NCBI GenBank assembly: GCA_019059635.1
Contig: JAGVRJ010000011.1
Location: forward strand, 1,426,001 to 1,490,000
DNA from: Proales similis
Taxonomy: Eukaryota > Rotifera > Eurotatoria > Ploima > Proalidae
DNA length: 64,000 bases
Direction: 5' to 3'
Shown: in pieces, positions 11,101 through 22,898 of the stretch
Position numbering within the stretch: the first letter of the stretch is position 1
How the letters are laid out: every line of letters starts with the position of its first letter
Notes under the pieces: model-generated
Database searches by the model: none
Told to the model about the DNA's origin: nothing
Seen by the model: the letters and a program-made list of their open reading frames with translations, nothing else
Program-made: the position numbers and the translations under genes

Positions 11101-13052
11101 GCCGAGCTGAAGCAGAACGCCGAGTTCTCCAGCTCCGTGATCTCGTTGCCCATCTGAAGCACAATTGTCGAGTCGGACTTGGACAAGAACAGAAACGTGC
11201 TCGAGTAGGAGTTTGACTGGTTGTAGACGCTCCACATGTCGACAATGTCCTCGATTTGGAAGCTGGCGAACACCTTGGGTCGCAGCGACTGCTGGAGAAC
11301 GGACACTGCGCCGCTCTTGCCCTGGCCCGACGAGGTCACCAAATCGGTGCGCAGCAGGGCAGAATCGCATTCAAACTCGCTCGACTCGACCGCACACGAC
11401 TCGCCCACGAGCGAATGTCCGCACGGCGCGATGTTCATCAGGACGTCGCAAATCTCAAAGCTGTAGCTCAGCGAGTCCAGCTCGTTGTCGGCTTTCTTCT
11501 TGTTCTCGGCCAATATGCGATCGAACTCGTCCGGTTCGTTGGCGATCGCATTTAGACTGGGAGCTGACTCGCTCGCTCTAGCTGGCTCTTCCTCTTTGAG
11601 ATAAGTCGAGTCGCTGAACTCTGGCTTGTACTCGGCCTCGTCAAGTTCATTCTCGTTCGAGTCGTGTTCGCCTTTGGCCGTCTTGGCACCGCCGCTGCTG
11701 GCCGTGTAACGCAACAAAACCGAATTGCCTAGTCGAGAGCCGATGAACAAGTGATTGTCGCTGCATTTGCTCAACGAGCTCGCAATCACCGAGCTCGGTC
11801 CTTTTTCTATTTTTATGCTTCGCACAGTTCGCAGCGACTCAAAGTCGGTGAGCAGACGAACCACGTAAATCTCGCCGCCCTTGAGCGACAATATCAAACG
11901 ATCGTGCGCAATGAACAGCGCCTCGCTATTGTCCAGCGTCATTTTGTACTCGTCCATGCTCTTGAACGGGTAGTTGCTTGTCGAGCTGGCAATGCTGTTG
12001 AGCGACACGGCGTAGGAGGGCACGCTCTGATTCAAATAGATTATGCTGTTGACTGCGAATATGAGCACGCCGCCGATGGGCAACGGCACGGCCAAGCAGC
12101 GCAGACAGTCGGACGGGAGTCGGTCGACCGGCCAAATGACCGGATGCGTTTGCTGGTTAAGGTTGAGCGACAAGGCCACGCTGTTGCAAGTGTCTTTCTT
12201 CACCGCGTATCTGCCCACCCAAGTCATGTTTGACTCGCTCAATATGAGCAGCGTCGGCTCGTAGTAGCCGTGAAGGAACTCGATGTCGATTATGCGCATT
12301 TCCAGCCAGTTGTCCAGTCGCCGCAGGTCGATCGTGTAACTGGACAGACTCGAGCTGACGCCGGCCTGCTCGATCTCGGCCTGTGACTGCTCTGTGCTCG
12401 GCTCGCTGCTCTCCTCCTTCTTGGCCGACACGGCCGAGCTGAGCGCCTTCTGCTCTTCTTGGAACGGGATCACCACCAGCTTGAAGCCGTAGATCAGCAT
12501 GCAGGCGCATCTCATGCCCGGATCGACACGCAGCACCGGCTCGTAGTGGTTGAACTGGATGCCTTCCTATCGAGTGTCGTGTGAGTGTCAAGGCCAGTCA
12601 AGAGCTTCGTCAAGAGCCAAAGTGACAACAAACCGAATCGAACTCGTTCTCGAAATAGTGAATGGAGACCGTGATTAGGTCGGCGCTCGACGGATCGTAT
12701 TCTACAATCGACAGCTATCAATTCGTCAGCTTTTCTTCGACAAGCGCAAGCGACCAGTGCGAGCAAAAGTTACCTTGGCGTCGGTGAACGCCACTATCAG
12801 CGCGTCTCGACTCATCGACCTTCGATGTCGACAGCTTTTTATCGAACTGATGCATCCGTAGAATGCGAACGAGTCGACAAACTCGAGCTTGCTGCGCTTG
12901 CCCGCTCGGGCCGTCTCGCTCTCCAGCCGGTAGACGTAAATCCGGTTGCCTGCCGAGGTGACCAAGTTCTGCTCGCCGGCGTCCGTCAGGTTACAATAGA
13001 CCGCGTTGGTCACGCCTGTGGGCGGATGCACCGTTTTATAAACGCTGAACAT
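8149..13052 (-). CDS. CPSF1: CPSF1 (CPSF160), cleavage and polyadenylation factor subunit 1
   Basis: Seven exons: 13052-12774, 12714-12634, 12566-8975 (one 3.6 kb exon), 8907-8860, about 8800-8464, 8404-8266 and 8196-8149. About 1507 residues, against about 1440 in human. The N-terminus MFSVYKTVHPPTGVTNAV and the segments YDPSSADLITVSIHYFE and RVDPGMRCACMLIYGFKLVV match CPSF160; the C-terminus (NVLDGDLL, KMKINAEQ, LLDDLREIQQFASHF) matches the family end. CPSF160 is the beta-propeller scaffold that carries WDR33 and CPSF30 for AAUAAA recognition in nuclear pre-mRNA 3' processing. An acidic insert near residues 400-470 and another with the MRTENDE region enlarge the middle. The acceptor of exon 5 may be 8800 or 8794. 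Confidence 0.95.
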
Positions 13053-13507
13053 CCTTGGAGCAGGACACAGAAAGAAAAGACGCAATTAGAAAAAGGCACA
13101 GTTAGAAAAGGCGGACACGTGAATAGGCAATTTAACTGTCAAGACCACCCGTGGCGATTGGGGCGAATTTGAGACAAAAATGAATTGAATTCGATCGAGC
13201 TCGTCTATAAACTTTATATAAATATTCCACACAAATCTGGAGAAACAACAATGAAAATGATCATCAATCGTAATAGGACAAAATGGTCGTATCGTCTTCA
13301 TAATCCAAAGAGGAGAGTCGTCGATTTCGCTTGCGAATATTTGGGTAAACGAGCCTCCTGTGTGGACTCGTTCAGTCGAGCTAATTTGATAAAGAGAAAC
13401 CGATAGAGAGAGAGAGAGAGAGAGGAGGCGGAGAGCGGCTTTTTGAAGAGCACCGCACATGAAATCAATGAGAGAAATGATGCAAAACGAAGGAGAATGA
13501 ATGCCGG
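13053..13507. other. Intergenic between CPSF1 start and LAMTOR1 end
   Basis: Contains the CPSF1 promoter region and the LAMTOR1 3' flank. A (GA)n run lies at about 13404-13424. No coding feature seen. Confidence 0.5.
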
Positions 13508-14132
13508 TTACGGAAGCGGTTTAAAGTCAAAAGAGACGTCCTTGGGAAGCTCAATTTCGTACGAGTTCAAATGAGTCTTGTACTCGCTAGCCAGGTTTCG
13601 CACGAGCTCGATGTCCGATCGAAAGGGCGGCTCAGCTGCCAGAACGACCATGGGCGCAGGCACGCCCTCGGGAAGAGTCAAATATTGCTTGGTGGGCTCT
13701 TTGAGGCCTTGAATTCGACACGGCACATCGTGAACCGGATTGCTGCTGATCGCCGCTCCCACGAAGCCTCGATGGTCGTGCTGCGAGACTTGAATTACTC
13801 CGCTCATGATGCGGTCGATTATTTGATCGTTGGCCGCTGCGCCGAGCTCGTGCGTCGACTTGCTTGTTATGTTCAGGTCACTCAGGTCGCCAGTGTCGGT
13901 GAGCATCGTTCGGTTATCAATGCCGACCAGCAGTGACTGAGAATGACTTGGCGCAACTGTGCCCGGTCCGACAAAGCGCGACTTTTGATCCGAGTCCGTG
14001 TCGGCTAGCAGTCTATGGTGTCGACGTCAAAGCTTTCCTCCGCTCATTTCGATCAAGATAGCGCATTTACCTGGTCCGCTCGTCTGCTACCGGCTGCTCG
14101 GACTCGTTCTCCTTGCTACAACAACAGCCCAT
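13508..14132 (-). CDS. LAMTOR1: LAMTOR1 (p18), lysosomal Ragulator anchor
   Basis: Two exons, 14132-14071 and 14012-13508, give 188 residues. The start MGCCCSKENE carries the Gly-2 and Cys-3/Cys-4 acylation signature of p18 (myristoyl and palmitoyl anchors to late endosomes and lysosomes). The next exon continues with the conserved RLLADTD segment (RKLLLDP in vertebrates). The C-terminal part, LAAEPPFRSDIELVRNLASEY, matches the family's final helices. LAMTOR1 wraps the other Ragulator subunits and tethers Rag GTPases for mTORC1 activation. It is slightly longer than human (161 residues) because of the middle linker. Confidence 0.9.
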
Positions 14133-14716
14133 AGTCGTCGGTCGTTGAATGCCTAGTTTAGCAAATGTACAAGTTTTAGGGCCGAATCGACTATTCAATC
14201 AGAGAAATGAGATGAGCGCATTCAAATGTGTGTTGTCTTAGAGTGTCATATGATCGCAGTCTACCGAACTTTCGCGGGGCGAGCTGGACCCGTTGAAATG
14301 AGCAGCTCATGAGCCGAACGTGTGCACATGAGAGCAAACGAAAAACAGGCGAAACGCACCAGGCATGCAGTTAGACTCACAGAGCACTTGGCCACACTGC
14401 GCCATGCCCAAAGCGCTCTGTTTAAACCGCAATGCACGGTCCATCGGCGAACCATAATAGCAGTTGAGAACGAAAATGCGAGACACGTTGTGGAGATAGT
14501 TTTGCAACGCACGGGACACGCACAGCGCTCTTGTCTGCTTGAGTCCGATTCAACTTTCCAAGAGTATTTGCTCGTTCCAGACTAAATTGCGCAAAATGAA
14601 CAAAGAACGTAAACTAGAAGAGACGTTTATTATTATTGCGTCATCTAAATCTCATCATCAACTGCAAAACCAACAACCGGATGAGACGCAGAGAGCAAAG
14701 AGGGAGAAAAAAGAGC
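14133..14716. other. Intergenic between LAMTOR1 start and neuferricin end
   Basis: Mostly LAMTOR1 promoter and neuferricin 3' flank. A minus-strand frame open for about 85 codons (about 14307-14560) could be an exon (see findings), but nothing identifies it. Confidence 0.4.
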
Positions 14717-15627
14717 TCAGGCCAACTGGCAGGAAGTAGATTGGTGGTCACATTTCGGATAAGGCTTGAGATTGGGATGTTTGAGGTCTTTGTCATGAAC
14801 ACAGGCACAGGCCTCCTTCTTTGTGCTCGGATTGTAGACGAGACGAGGCACGCCTGACCAAGATCTCTTCACGCCGCCGCTCTCCGGGGTGCACCAGACT
14901 CGAACCAGTCCTTTGTTCTGCTTCCACTCTGTGTTGCACATCGGAAATCTCTGTTGGAATGCCTCATTGGCTCTTTGCGTCTAGTCAGGCAAATTTACTC
15001 AAGCTGAGTCACGATGGGTAATCACATTTTACTCGGCAGCCTACCGTCTTGTGCTGTTCGAGCATTTTCTCCAGATCGGCCAGACGCTGCTTTGGCTCGC
15101 CGTTCGCATTGTAGAAGGCGCCTTCTAGCACGCCTGCGAACGTGTATGTTTCGTCGAAGAAGCTCTTCCATTTGAACAATTCGGCCACTTGCTCAACGCT
15201 CAGGTCATCGGTTCGGTCGTTCAGATCGGTTTGAAATTCGCCCGTGACAAAAGCGCGCGACGCGTCTCTAACTAGACAAACGAGTTCGATTTAAAGCGAA
15301 TTGGACGCTTAATTGCTTTCACGATTTGGCCTACAAGCGAAAAACTCGTATGATCCTCCCTTCTGGTAGTGCTTGGCTCCTTTGGTCACATCGTAGACAC
15401 GGCCTTGTGCAGCGTGTGTGTGTGTGTGTGAGAAACAGAGAGATTGTTTAAATCAGTCTATTTTATCGTCTACCGAGTATGGCCAAGTAAATGGCTGAGC
15501 CGGATCGCAGAGACTCGAGCTCCTGCTCGCTGAACACTTTGACCGTTTGCACTTTCTGGTAGTAAATGTCGACAAACAACTGAATGGCACACGCGATGCC
15601 CACAATTAGGTAAACTTCTCGCCACAT
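14717..15627 (-). CDS. CYB5D2: Neuferricin-like cytochrome b5 domain protein (CYB5D2)
   Basis: Four exons, 15627-15474, 15403-15335, 15271-15045 and 14980-14717, give 237 residues. An N-terminal hydrophobic segment (VYLIVGIACAIQLFV) acts as signal or membrane anchor. The cytochrome b5-like fold follows, with the family motif of a short FSEQEL start, AIYLAILGRVYDVTKGAKHY and FRDASRAFVTG. The C-terminal Cys-rich block (CNTEW, RVWCTPESGGVKRSW, GVPRLVYNP, DLKHPNLKPYPKC) is diagnostic of neuferricin/MAPR-type proteins. The family binds haem and was described as a secreted neurogenesis-promoting factor in mouse. The second exon is only 69 bases. The FFAF residues at the exon 2/3 join (FAG in vertebrates) make that junction slightly uncertain. 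Confidence 0.88.
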
Positions 15628-16454
15628 TGCTTCTACTCGCTTTCAAATTGAATGTTTATCGGCCGCTTTGGTCGCGTTATCGCTCTCAAACAGCTTTTGC
15701 AACCAGCCTCTGCTTCTCTCTTTTTGCTAAAAGCGTCGTCTACTCCTTATATTTATTGAAAGTGAACTTTTCCTTGGCCGACTGAAAAGCGAAAAAATTC
15801 AACTCGCTTTCATAATTCTTTATTTTGATTTGAATGCATGCAAAAATAAGATCGGCTCGTTTCGACAGAACAAGACTACACAGAGAGCAAGCTGCAAGCC
15901 GAGGTGTGCGTGTGTAAGCGCGTGAGAGAGTGAAATAAAGAGAAAATAAATGAGAACGAAAGAGACAAGGAGAGGAGTGCGGAGAAAAAAAAAAAAAGGA
16001 GCGAAAATAAAAACAAAAGAGCGAGCCAAGGACAGACCCATCATCATGTTGAATGATGGCGGCAATTCGATTTGTTTCATTTGCGCCGATTTCGCCTTCA
16101 CTTGGAAGCCAAAAGTGATTGAAATTTCGCTCAATACGAGCTGTAGCAATTAAGCTAGGCGGCGGCATTGAGACAGTGAGGGTTGTTCTGAACGCTTGGC
16201 CCGGCCTCGTTTGCCGCCTACCTCAATCTGCATTATGTTGCTGGTGGTTAGCAGCAAATTTGCATAATCTTACACTCGAAACGAGACATGTCGCTCATGT
16301 TTGAGTCGAATTTATTGCTGCGAATTGCAAAACAGGCCGTATCGATTTTTGCTCGATTGGAGCCCGCTGGCCGACTGATCAGCAGCTGTGTGTAAATTTT
16401 CGATCTCTTCTCCAAGGTTCAGCATTTACTTTTAGATTGAGGCTGTCAGGCAAC
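15628..16454. other. Head-to-head promoter region of neuferricin and SIK
   Basis: About 830 bases between divergent start codons. Purine-rich on the plus strand around 15950-16030, with a 13-base A run. No coding feature supported. Confidence 0.5.
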
Positions 16455-19400
16455 ATGAGTGCAGATGGCAGTCAACAAAACAACCCGAGTAGCTCAGCGA
16501 AGCCAATCAAGATCGGCAACTACATCCTGGGCGCCACAATCGGCAAAGGAAATTCGGCCGTGGTCAAAATGGCCACCCATGTGCTCACCAATCAGAAGGC
16601 AACAAGTCATTTGTACATCCAGAGCGGCTGTTAATTCTAAACAAGGCCCTCGTTCTAGGTGGCCATAAAAATGTTCAACAAGAGTGGAATGTACGCGGAC
16701 AAGCAGATCCGATTGCGACGCGAGATCGACTCCATGAAACAGCTCAAACACGAGAACATCGTCAAACTGTTCGAGGTCAGTGGCTGTGTTGAATGGCCTT
16801 GAGCAGAGTGGCCTCAGAATGTCTGCTCGTGTTTAGATCATGGAAACGCCAAGGCTCATCTGTCTGGTCACTGAGTATGCGCCCAATGGCGAGCTGTTCA
16901 GTAAGTTTGCCATCAACACAGAGTCAGAGTTTGCTCACGTGTTCTACACACACAATTTGCAATTAGACTACATTATTCAGAAGAAGCGCTTAAGCGAGCG
17001 CGAGGCCCGAAAACTGTTCAAGCAGATCGTTGCCGCTGTAGAGCATTGCCATCGGAGGCAGATCGTTCATCGAGATATCAAAGTCGAGAATCTACTCCTC
17101 GACTCTCAGTACCGCATCAAACTCGCCGACTTTGGCTTCTCCACCCAGTTTGAATTGAACGAAAAACTTGACGTCTACTGCGGCAGTCCGCCCTACTGCT
17201 CGCCGGTAACTACTCCTCCTCATCCCGTCCTCTGACTGTTAAATTGAATCGGCCCTCTAACGAGCAGGAGCTCTACTTGGCGCAGCCGTACGACGGGACC
17301 AAAGTGGACGTGTGGAGTCTGGGCGTTGTGCTCTACATACTTGTGTGCGGCAGCCTGCCGTTCGACGGCCAGGCTTTCAATCAGCTCAGACAGCAGATCA
17401 TCAGCGGCTCGTACAAAGTGCCTTTCTTTCTCTCGTCCGGTAAATTCACTCGTTGGCATTTGCAGCCGTTTACTCGCTCGCTTCAACTCGATGCCTCTCA
17501 AGCGTGTACAAATCTGATCCAAGGCATGCTGACCGTTGAGCCCAGCCGTAGAATGAGCATATTCGACGTCAGCAAGCATCCATGGCTTCTCGACGAGCCA
17601 AGCGATGAGCTCATTTCGTCGCAGATGTACACCGCCTTTGGCAGCATTCGAATGAGCGACGATCCAATCGACTCGGCGGCCGTATTGTAATCAATGCTCA
17701 TTGTCCAATCTTGTTGATCGCCTTCTAAATTGCGTCATTTTAAAGCGAGCCGAACGAGTTTGTCCTCAGAGAACTGGTTCGACTCAACCTTGACGTTCAA
17801 CAGGTCTCTGAGGTGAGGCAACTTGCCAAATTAACGCTCAACTCTCTAGTCAAATTCAACTCTAATAGGCGGTGAGGAGAAACGAGTTCGATCCACTCTG
17901 TGGCATCTACTACCTGCTCAAGAGCAAATGTTCAACGAGGTCTGAGCAAGCAGCGCCAGTTGTGGCGCCAACTACGAGTGCAATCGCAACCACACTTGCG
18001 TTTATGCTTGGCAACACTCAAGGTAGTTTGACCCGCAAAGCCAGAGAGAGAGATTAATTAATTAAAGAGAATCGTCTAGTCGACAAGAAAAAAAGCTACT
18101 CTGACCTGAACGAGGCCAAGGAGAAGAAGAGTCCAACAAGGTATTTGGAGAGAGTGCAAGAGGAAGGTTCAGACGGCTGCAGCGGCGCAGTCAGTGTTAG
18201 GGATGTTAGAGAAGAAAATGAGGAGAGTGCAGAGCGGACGGCAGAACAGAACGAGACCGTTGGCATGAGCAAATCGCAGCACAACCATGAGAAGAGCATA
18301 GAAGAGCTCGGCCGCGACTATTTGGTGCGAACAAATTCAGTGCGGCGTCACACGATTGCTGCCGATCCGAACGATATAAACACTCAGAATGAGCTCATGC
18401 AGTCGACAGAGCACATTCTTGAGCACGAATATGACGACGAAGAAGCCGAGGATGGAAAATCGCAAGAGGAGATGCAGCACGAGTCGGCGTTTAATTCACG
18501 CAAAAGCTTCAGCGAGCCAACACCGGCCGAAGAGGTCAAACGACGCAAGAGAAGCTACCGGACCAAGAACGTCGACTGCGGTCACAGCTCAATTCAAAAC
18601 GCCGAATCGAGCACGAATTTCTGCAGCTCGTTGGAGAGTTCGTTTCTTAGCTCGATGATGGCCGGCATGAGTCAGCAGCGATCTGCGCGTAGTTCAAAGC
18701 GCATCATCAAACCAGACCAGACCGTTCGGCGTCTGAACTTTCTGCTCAATAACGGTGAATATCAGTTGTTGCTGTTGTTGCTGTTGCCGTCTAAATAGAG
18801 AGAATAATTCAAACAAGCAGCAAGAAGAGCGAGCGACGGATCGCAAACAGTTAAAACGACCACGAGCCAGGAGAGCAGCTCGGCTGGGGCCGAGGGCGGA
18901 CAAGTTGATCTGCAGCCGTACGAAAGGCTGATTGACGAATGGTGTAGACGAGCGAGCATGGACGATACGCTCAGCAGCCGAGCAGGCTACGCAGGTCACT
19001 ACTCTTGGTCGTCGTCGGTTCAAAGCGACGAGACAAGACAGCGCGGAAGCATGACATCAGGACTTCCCATCAGCCTGAATGACTCCTATTCGACCACGGC
19101 TCTGTCGGTAAACTCGCAGTCAAGCGAGGACGAGGAAATGGCGCTGAGCTCCAAATTTGCTCGAATGAGCCGAACGCGTCACGAGCCCTATCTTGACGCG
19201 AGCTCGTTCAGCTCGTCGCCGGCCACCATCAGAAGTCGTCATTCAATAAGCTCGGCCGCAAATGACTCTCTCTCGGCCATTGATCCGAACGATTTGATCA
19301 ACCTGATAAAACAAAACAGGTAAATATAGACAGGCCAGTTCAGCACTCGCTCTCGTTCAGCTAAGGCCAAATCTAGATCTCACTTCGAACGAATCTATGC

Positions 19401-19587
19401 CCAGTCGTTTAACAGCTCGCGCTCACAGCAGCAATGTGCGAAATTGTCTGTACAAGACGAGCTCAAGATGCTGCAGCGAGAGACCAGCTCCTCTCAGCGA
19501 TCGTCCAGCTCGGCCAATTCGGGCGAGGCGAGCGACTACACGCCCATGCAACTCGAACAATTCGATAACGAGTCAAATTTCCCGTAA
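16455..19587 (+). CDS. SIK: SIK-like AMPK-related serine/threonine kinase
   Basis: Eleven exons (16455-16598, 16659-16775, 16837-16900, 16967-17205, 17268-17439, 17503-17686, 17746-17812, 17869-18022, 18080-18754, 18851-19319, 19377-19587) give 831 residues. Kinase domain about 23-280: P-loop GKGNSAVV, VAIK lysine, HRDIKVEN, DFG. A UBA-like domain follows (FVLRELVRLNLD, then CGIYYLL), as in SIKs; the MET near the hinge also fits SIK. The rest is Ser-rich with RRHTIAAD, a basic phosphosite of the PKA/14-3-3 type. SIKs phosphorylate CRTC coactivators and class IIa HDACs. Oddities: the activation loop reads LDVYCGSPPYCSPE, so Val replaces the LKB1-target Thr and SPE replaces APE; intron 1 has a GC donor. 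MARK is the main alternative, but no KA1 domain is seen. Confidence 0.88.
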
Positions 19588-20590
19588 AGGTCGTTTCATT
19601 CTGAATGACCTTGCTCAGATGGCAGCAAACTTGCCATCATCTGGAGAAACTAAATCAACAGCTTAAGTCTCCGGCCAGCCCGTTTCCTCTCCCCTTCTCT
19701 CCCTTTCCTCTCTCTCTCTTTCTCAATCCTTCAGACTCTTTGCCTCAGCAGTTTTGCCTCAGCAGTTTTGCTTCTCTTTTTGATCCTTAATTTAACTTGA
19801 ATTTAAAATCCGCGTCTAGCCGACTGCTGCAGCTGCTTCAGTGACAGGACCGTGTTAGTCCCCGCTCGTTTAAATTAATTCCCCTCCAAGTTCTCCTTCA
19901 ATCTCCGCTCTGATTGTTGCCTCTTTTTGCTTGAATTTAATCCACTTGGCTTTGTTCTTTCTTTATTTATTTGTTTCTCTTTTCAACTCGCTCTTTTGTT
20001 TCGTTTTTCTCCGCCACATTCCTTTCTCTTTTGAGTGCAATTTTCCCGTTGAACTGACACATTCTATCTGTTTGCATGTCGATGTGAGTTTTTCCTTTTT
20101 TTTTAGTTTTTTTTTCTCCAATTTGCGTTTGAGCTTCAGATTTTCCCCGTTTTCCTTTGAAGCCCACTCACTCCCATCTAACTGGTCAGTAGTCCCAAAC
20201 AAAAACTTTAACAGAAACGCTGCCTCTTTTATTTATGCTGGTCTGCTGTGTCAATTTTAATCAGCTTTCTGTTGTACAAATTGTCTCAAGAGAGCTGCGA
20301 ATAAAGCATTTTATTTACACGAGAATCAAGTTTCTTTTGTTTCAATGCGCAAAGAAGAGAACCGGAACGATAGAGATCGAGCGAATCAAAGAGGCATTTG
20401 ACGGCCCGCGCACACTCGTCTAAACTGCTCCTCTGTTCGTCACCGACCCCCTCACATGGCGAGTGCGTTCAGTAAGATGCGTGAACTGGCTCATGCATAT
20501 ACTGGTCGCAAAACTGCAGTACGCGTGCAAAGTACTCGCAAGTGATCTAAAGTCAACGATCTTCACTTAGTTTTGGTTTACAGCTCTAAA
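19588..20590. other. SIK 3' flank and RpS25 promoter region
   Basis: Pyrimidine-rich on the plus strand. A 15-base unit (TTGCCTCAGCAGTTT) is tandemly repeated twice at about 19740-19769. Several T runs at 20090-20115. No coding feature supported. Confidence 0.5.
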
Positions 20591-21263
20591 ATGGTAAGCA
20601 ATGGATGCATGCCTATCCGAGTTAATCGCTCCGATTAGCCTTGAATGATGCGGCCGGTTGCTGCGGTTTCATCTGCTCGACAGGCTACTCGCCTCGATCT
20701 CGGTCGACACTGCTCCTAAAGTTCTAAAAGGTCTGTTCAATCTAACGACGTTGGCCATCAAAGGCGAACAAAGCCAAGGATACCAAAGACAAAGGAAAGG
20801 CAAAGCCCGCCAAGGAAGGTGGCGGTGGCAAGAAGCAGAAGAAGGTTCGACCCGCTTTACCGTACATCAACCTGTCCCAAGCCTCTAATGCGCCTCTTTC
20901 TTTCTCTCTATCTTGGTCGAGTGTAGAAGTGGTCTAAAGGAAAAGTTCGCGAAAAGCTCGCCAACGCTCCTCTCTTCGATAAAGCCACCTACGACAAGTT
21001 CCTTAAAGAGGTGCCCAAGTACAAGCTGATCACTCCGTCGGTTGTTTCTGAGCGTCTCCGTATCCGCGTCTCGCTCGCCAGAGCCGGCCTCAGAGAACTC
21101 GTGGCCAAGAGTAAGTCCCCTCTGACCAATCGATTCAAACATCTCCAGTCTCTTATTCGTTTCGTCTTCTTTACCATTTCTAGACCTCGTCAAGACCATT
21201 TCGAGGAACGGAAGCCAAGAGATCTACACCACTCTCATCCGAGAGGAAGAGGTCAAGGCCTAA
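20591..21263 (+). CDS. RPS25: Ribosomal protein eS25 (RpS25)
   Basis: Four coding exons: 20591-20593, 20764-20844, 20927-21110 and 21184-21263, 115 residues. The first coding exon is the ATG alone, followed directly by GTAAGC. The lysine-rich N-terminus is followed by [34 protein letters not shown] and [12 protein letters not shown], the eS25 core. It is a component of the 40S subunit near the head, needed for some IRES-driven initiation in other animals. An AATAAA at 21289-21294 lies just after the stop. Confidence 0.97.
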
Positions 21264-21288
21264 ACAGCGACGCCTTTAATGGAAAAAA

Positions 21289-21294
21289 AATAAA
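21289..21294 (+). terminator. Polyadenylation signal of RpS25
   Basis: AATAAA 26 bases after the RpS25 stop codon. Confidence 0.65.
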
Positions 21295-21818
21295 AGAGAA
21301 AAAAAGTCATCTCACTGCAATTTCACATTTCTATGGCAAGCAGGGGCGCAAGATGAGTTTTCATCTGACCGCAACATGGTACACGATGAGAGGAGGACAG
21401 ACTGGGGCATGACATCGGTCCTGAATGATGACGCTGGGGGCAGTCAGAGTTGATTGCAGGAGTAGAAAGAGCAGAAAACAGAAGGGTAGCAAAAAAGGGA
21501 GCTGTTGCGTTAAATGGCTTTTACTTTTCTTTGAATAAGTTTTGCATAGAAACTGACGTTTAAAGAAGAGTAAGATGAATAGAATTGGGTGGTCGTCGAT
21601 TGAGTGAAGAAAGGGCAAAGTAAATGAGGAAAATTGAATGCGCTCACGCTAGACTGAGCTGAACAGACAAGGAAATCAATGAATCGATCATTCAATTAAT
21701 TAAGTAAAACGAAAAGAAATAAGGCGTTCGAGTTGAGTAGAAAATGAAGAAATTTAAGAAGATCAACACACGCGCGCGCACGAAGCAGAGGCACCAGAAG
21801 ATCGAGTGCAGCTCGCTC
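21295..21818. other. Convergent 3' flanks of RpS25 and DCUN1D
   Basis: No coding feature supported. A short CG/CA-rich run (CACACGCGCGCGCACG) sits near 21765-21782. Confidence 0.5.
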
Positions 21819-22898
21819 TTAGCCCATGGTCATCTTGTTTTCGTTCACAATCGGTCTGGCGTACTCGACAAACTCGTCGAGCAGCACCGGCCACGCACCT
21901 AAAGTCAGAACGATAGACGCATTAGAGACGCAACGAACGAGCAGTGTACAAGCAGACGAACCTTCCTCGTCGTAGTTGGACATGTCCTCGTTGATGGTGC
22001 TCGCAAACTCGAGCAGTAAATTCCACGTGTCTTTGGTTATGCTTTTCTTGTGATGCTCCTTTGCGCAATCAAGATTAGCCTCAGACAGACAATCAAACAG
22101 ACAGACAGGCGTGAGCTGCTCTCACCTGAACAAAGTCGATCCACAAGTTGAGAAATTTGAACTTGTTCGAGAGCAGCATTTGCCAATAGGCCACTGCGTC
22201 GTCCAAGTCCAGACTTTTCTGCGACGGATTCTTGGCAAAATTAAACGTGAACTGGTAGAACTCTTTGAATCGGCCCGTCTCGTTCAAGTTCTTTTCTATT
22301 TCGACAAGTCTGCTCCTCAGCTTGTCGATTGAGTCACAGCTGAATATCCAACACAGACACAGCACCAGCCAAATTAGTGGTCGGAATCTCTACTCAACTG
22401 ATCTGAGGGCAACTTACCCGAGTTCGGTCATTCCGTCGTAGAACTCCTCGCGTGTGAACTCGCCCTGCACTTTGGCCTTGAACTTCCAGGCCAGAACGAG
22501 CACAACTTTGTCATCGAGTTTAAAGTGAAGATCTTGAAGGAAGCGGCACACGCCGTCCTGGGTCATTTTCTCGCCGGTTTTTATGCTCGCGTCTAGAAAT
22601 CGCGCCGGCCAGTTAGTGTCAAGTAAGCGCCTTCAAGGCCTTTGCAGTCACCTTTGTAGAAATTCCACATTTGGTCGAGTTTCTTTTTGTCTACGGAGCT
22701 CTGACTCTTGGCCGAGTCACGCCGCGAAGCGCCCGAATCGGCGCCCATGAAATACGCATCCACGGCCTGCTCCAGCTTCCAGTCGTGATGTGACAGATAC
22801 TGAATCGCATTTCTCTCGTTCGATTGCGTAAACGTGACGAACTGGGCAACCAGTTTCTCTCTTTGCTTTTGCTTACTGCTCGACGACGACGAACTCAT
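21819..22898 (-). CDS. DCUN1D1: DCN1-like protein (DCUN1D), neddylation E3 co-factor
   Basis: Five exons: 22898-22652, 22592-22418, 22339-22126, 22058-21962 and 21898-21819, 270 residues. The N-terminus has a UBA-like fold ([17 protein letters not shown], then [12 protein letters not shown]); the PONY domain runs from about residue 83 to the end ([64 protein letters not shown]). These proteins bind cullins and UBE2M and promote NEDD8 transfer. I start at the second in-frame ATG because it matches the family's start; an upstream ATG at 22970 would add 24 residues. Either DCUN1D1 or DCUN1D2 could be the closer relative. Confidence 0.92.

Noticed and set aside
15740-16168. 142-codon minus-strand frame upstream of neuferricin
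   Set aside because: Phe/Ser/Leu-rich product from the complement of a purine-rich tract; no motif or splice support.
19739-19770. Two tandem 15-base units
   Set aside because: Only two copies in a CT-rich 3' flank; a local slippage duplication, not a CRISPR-like or satellite array.
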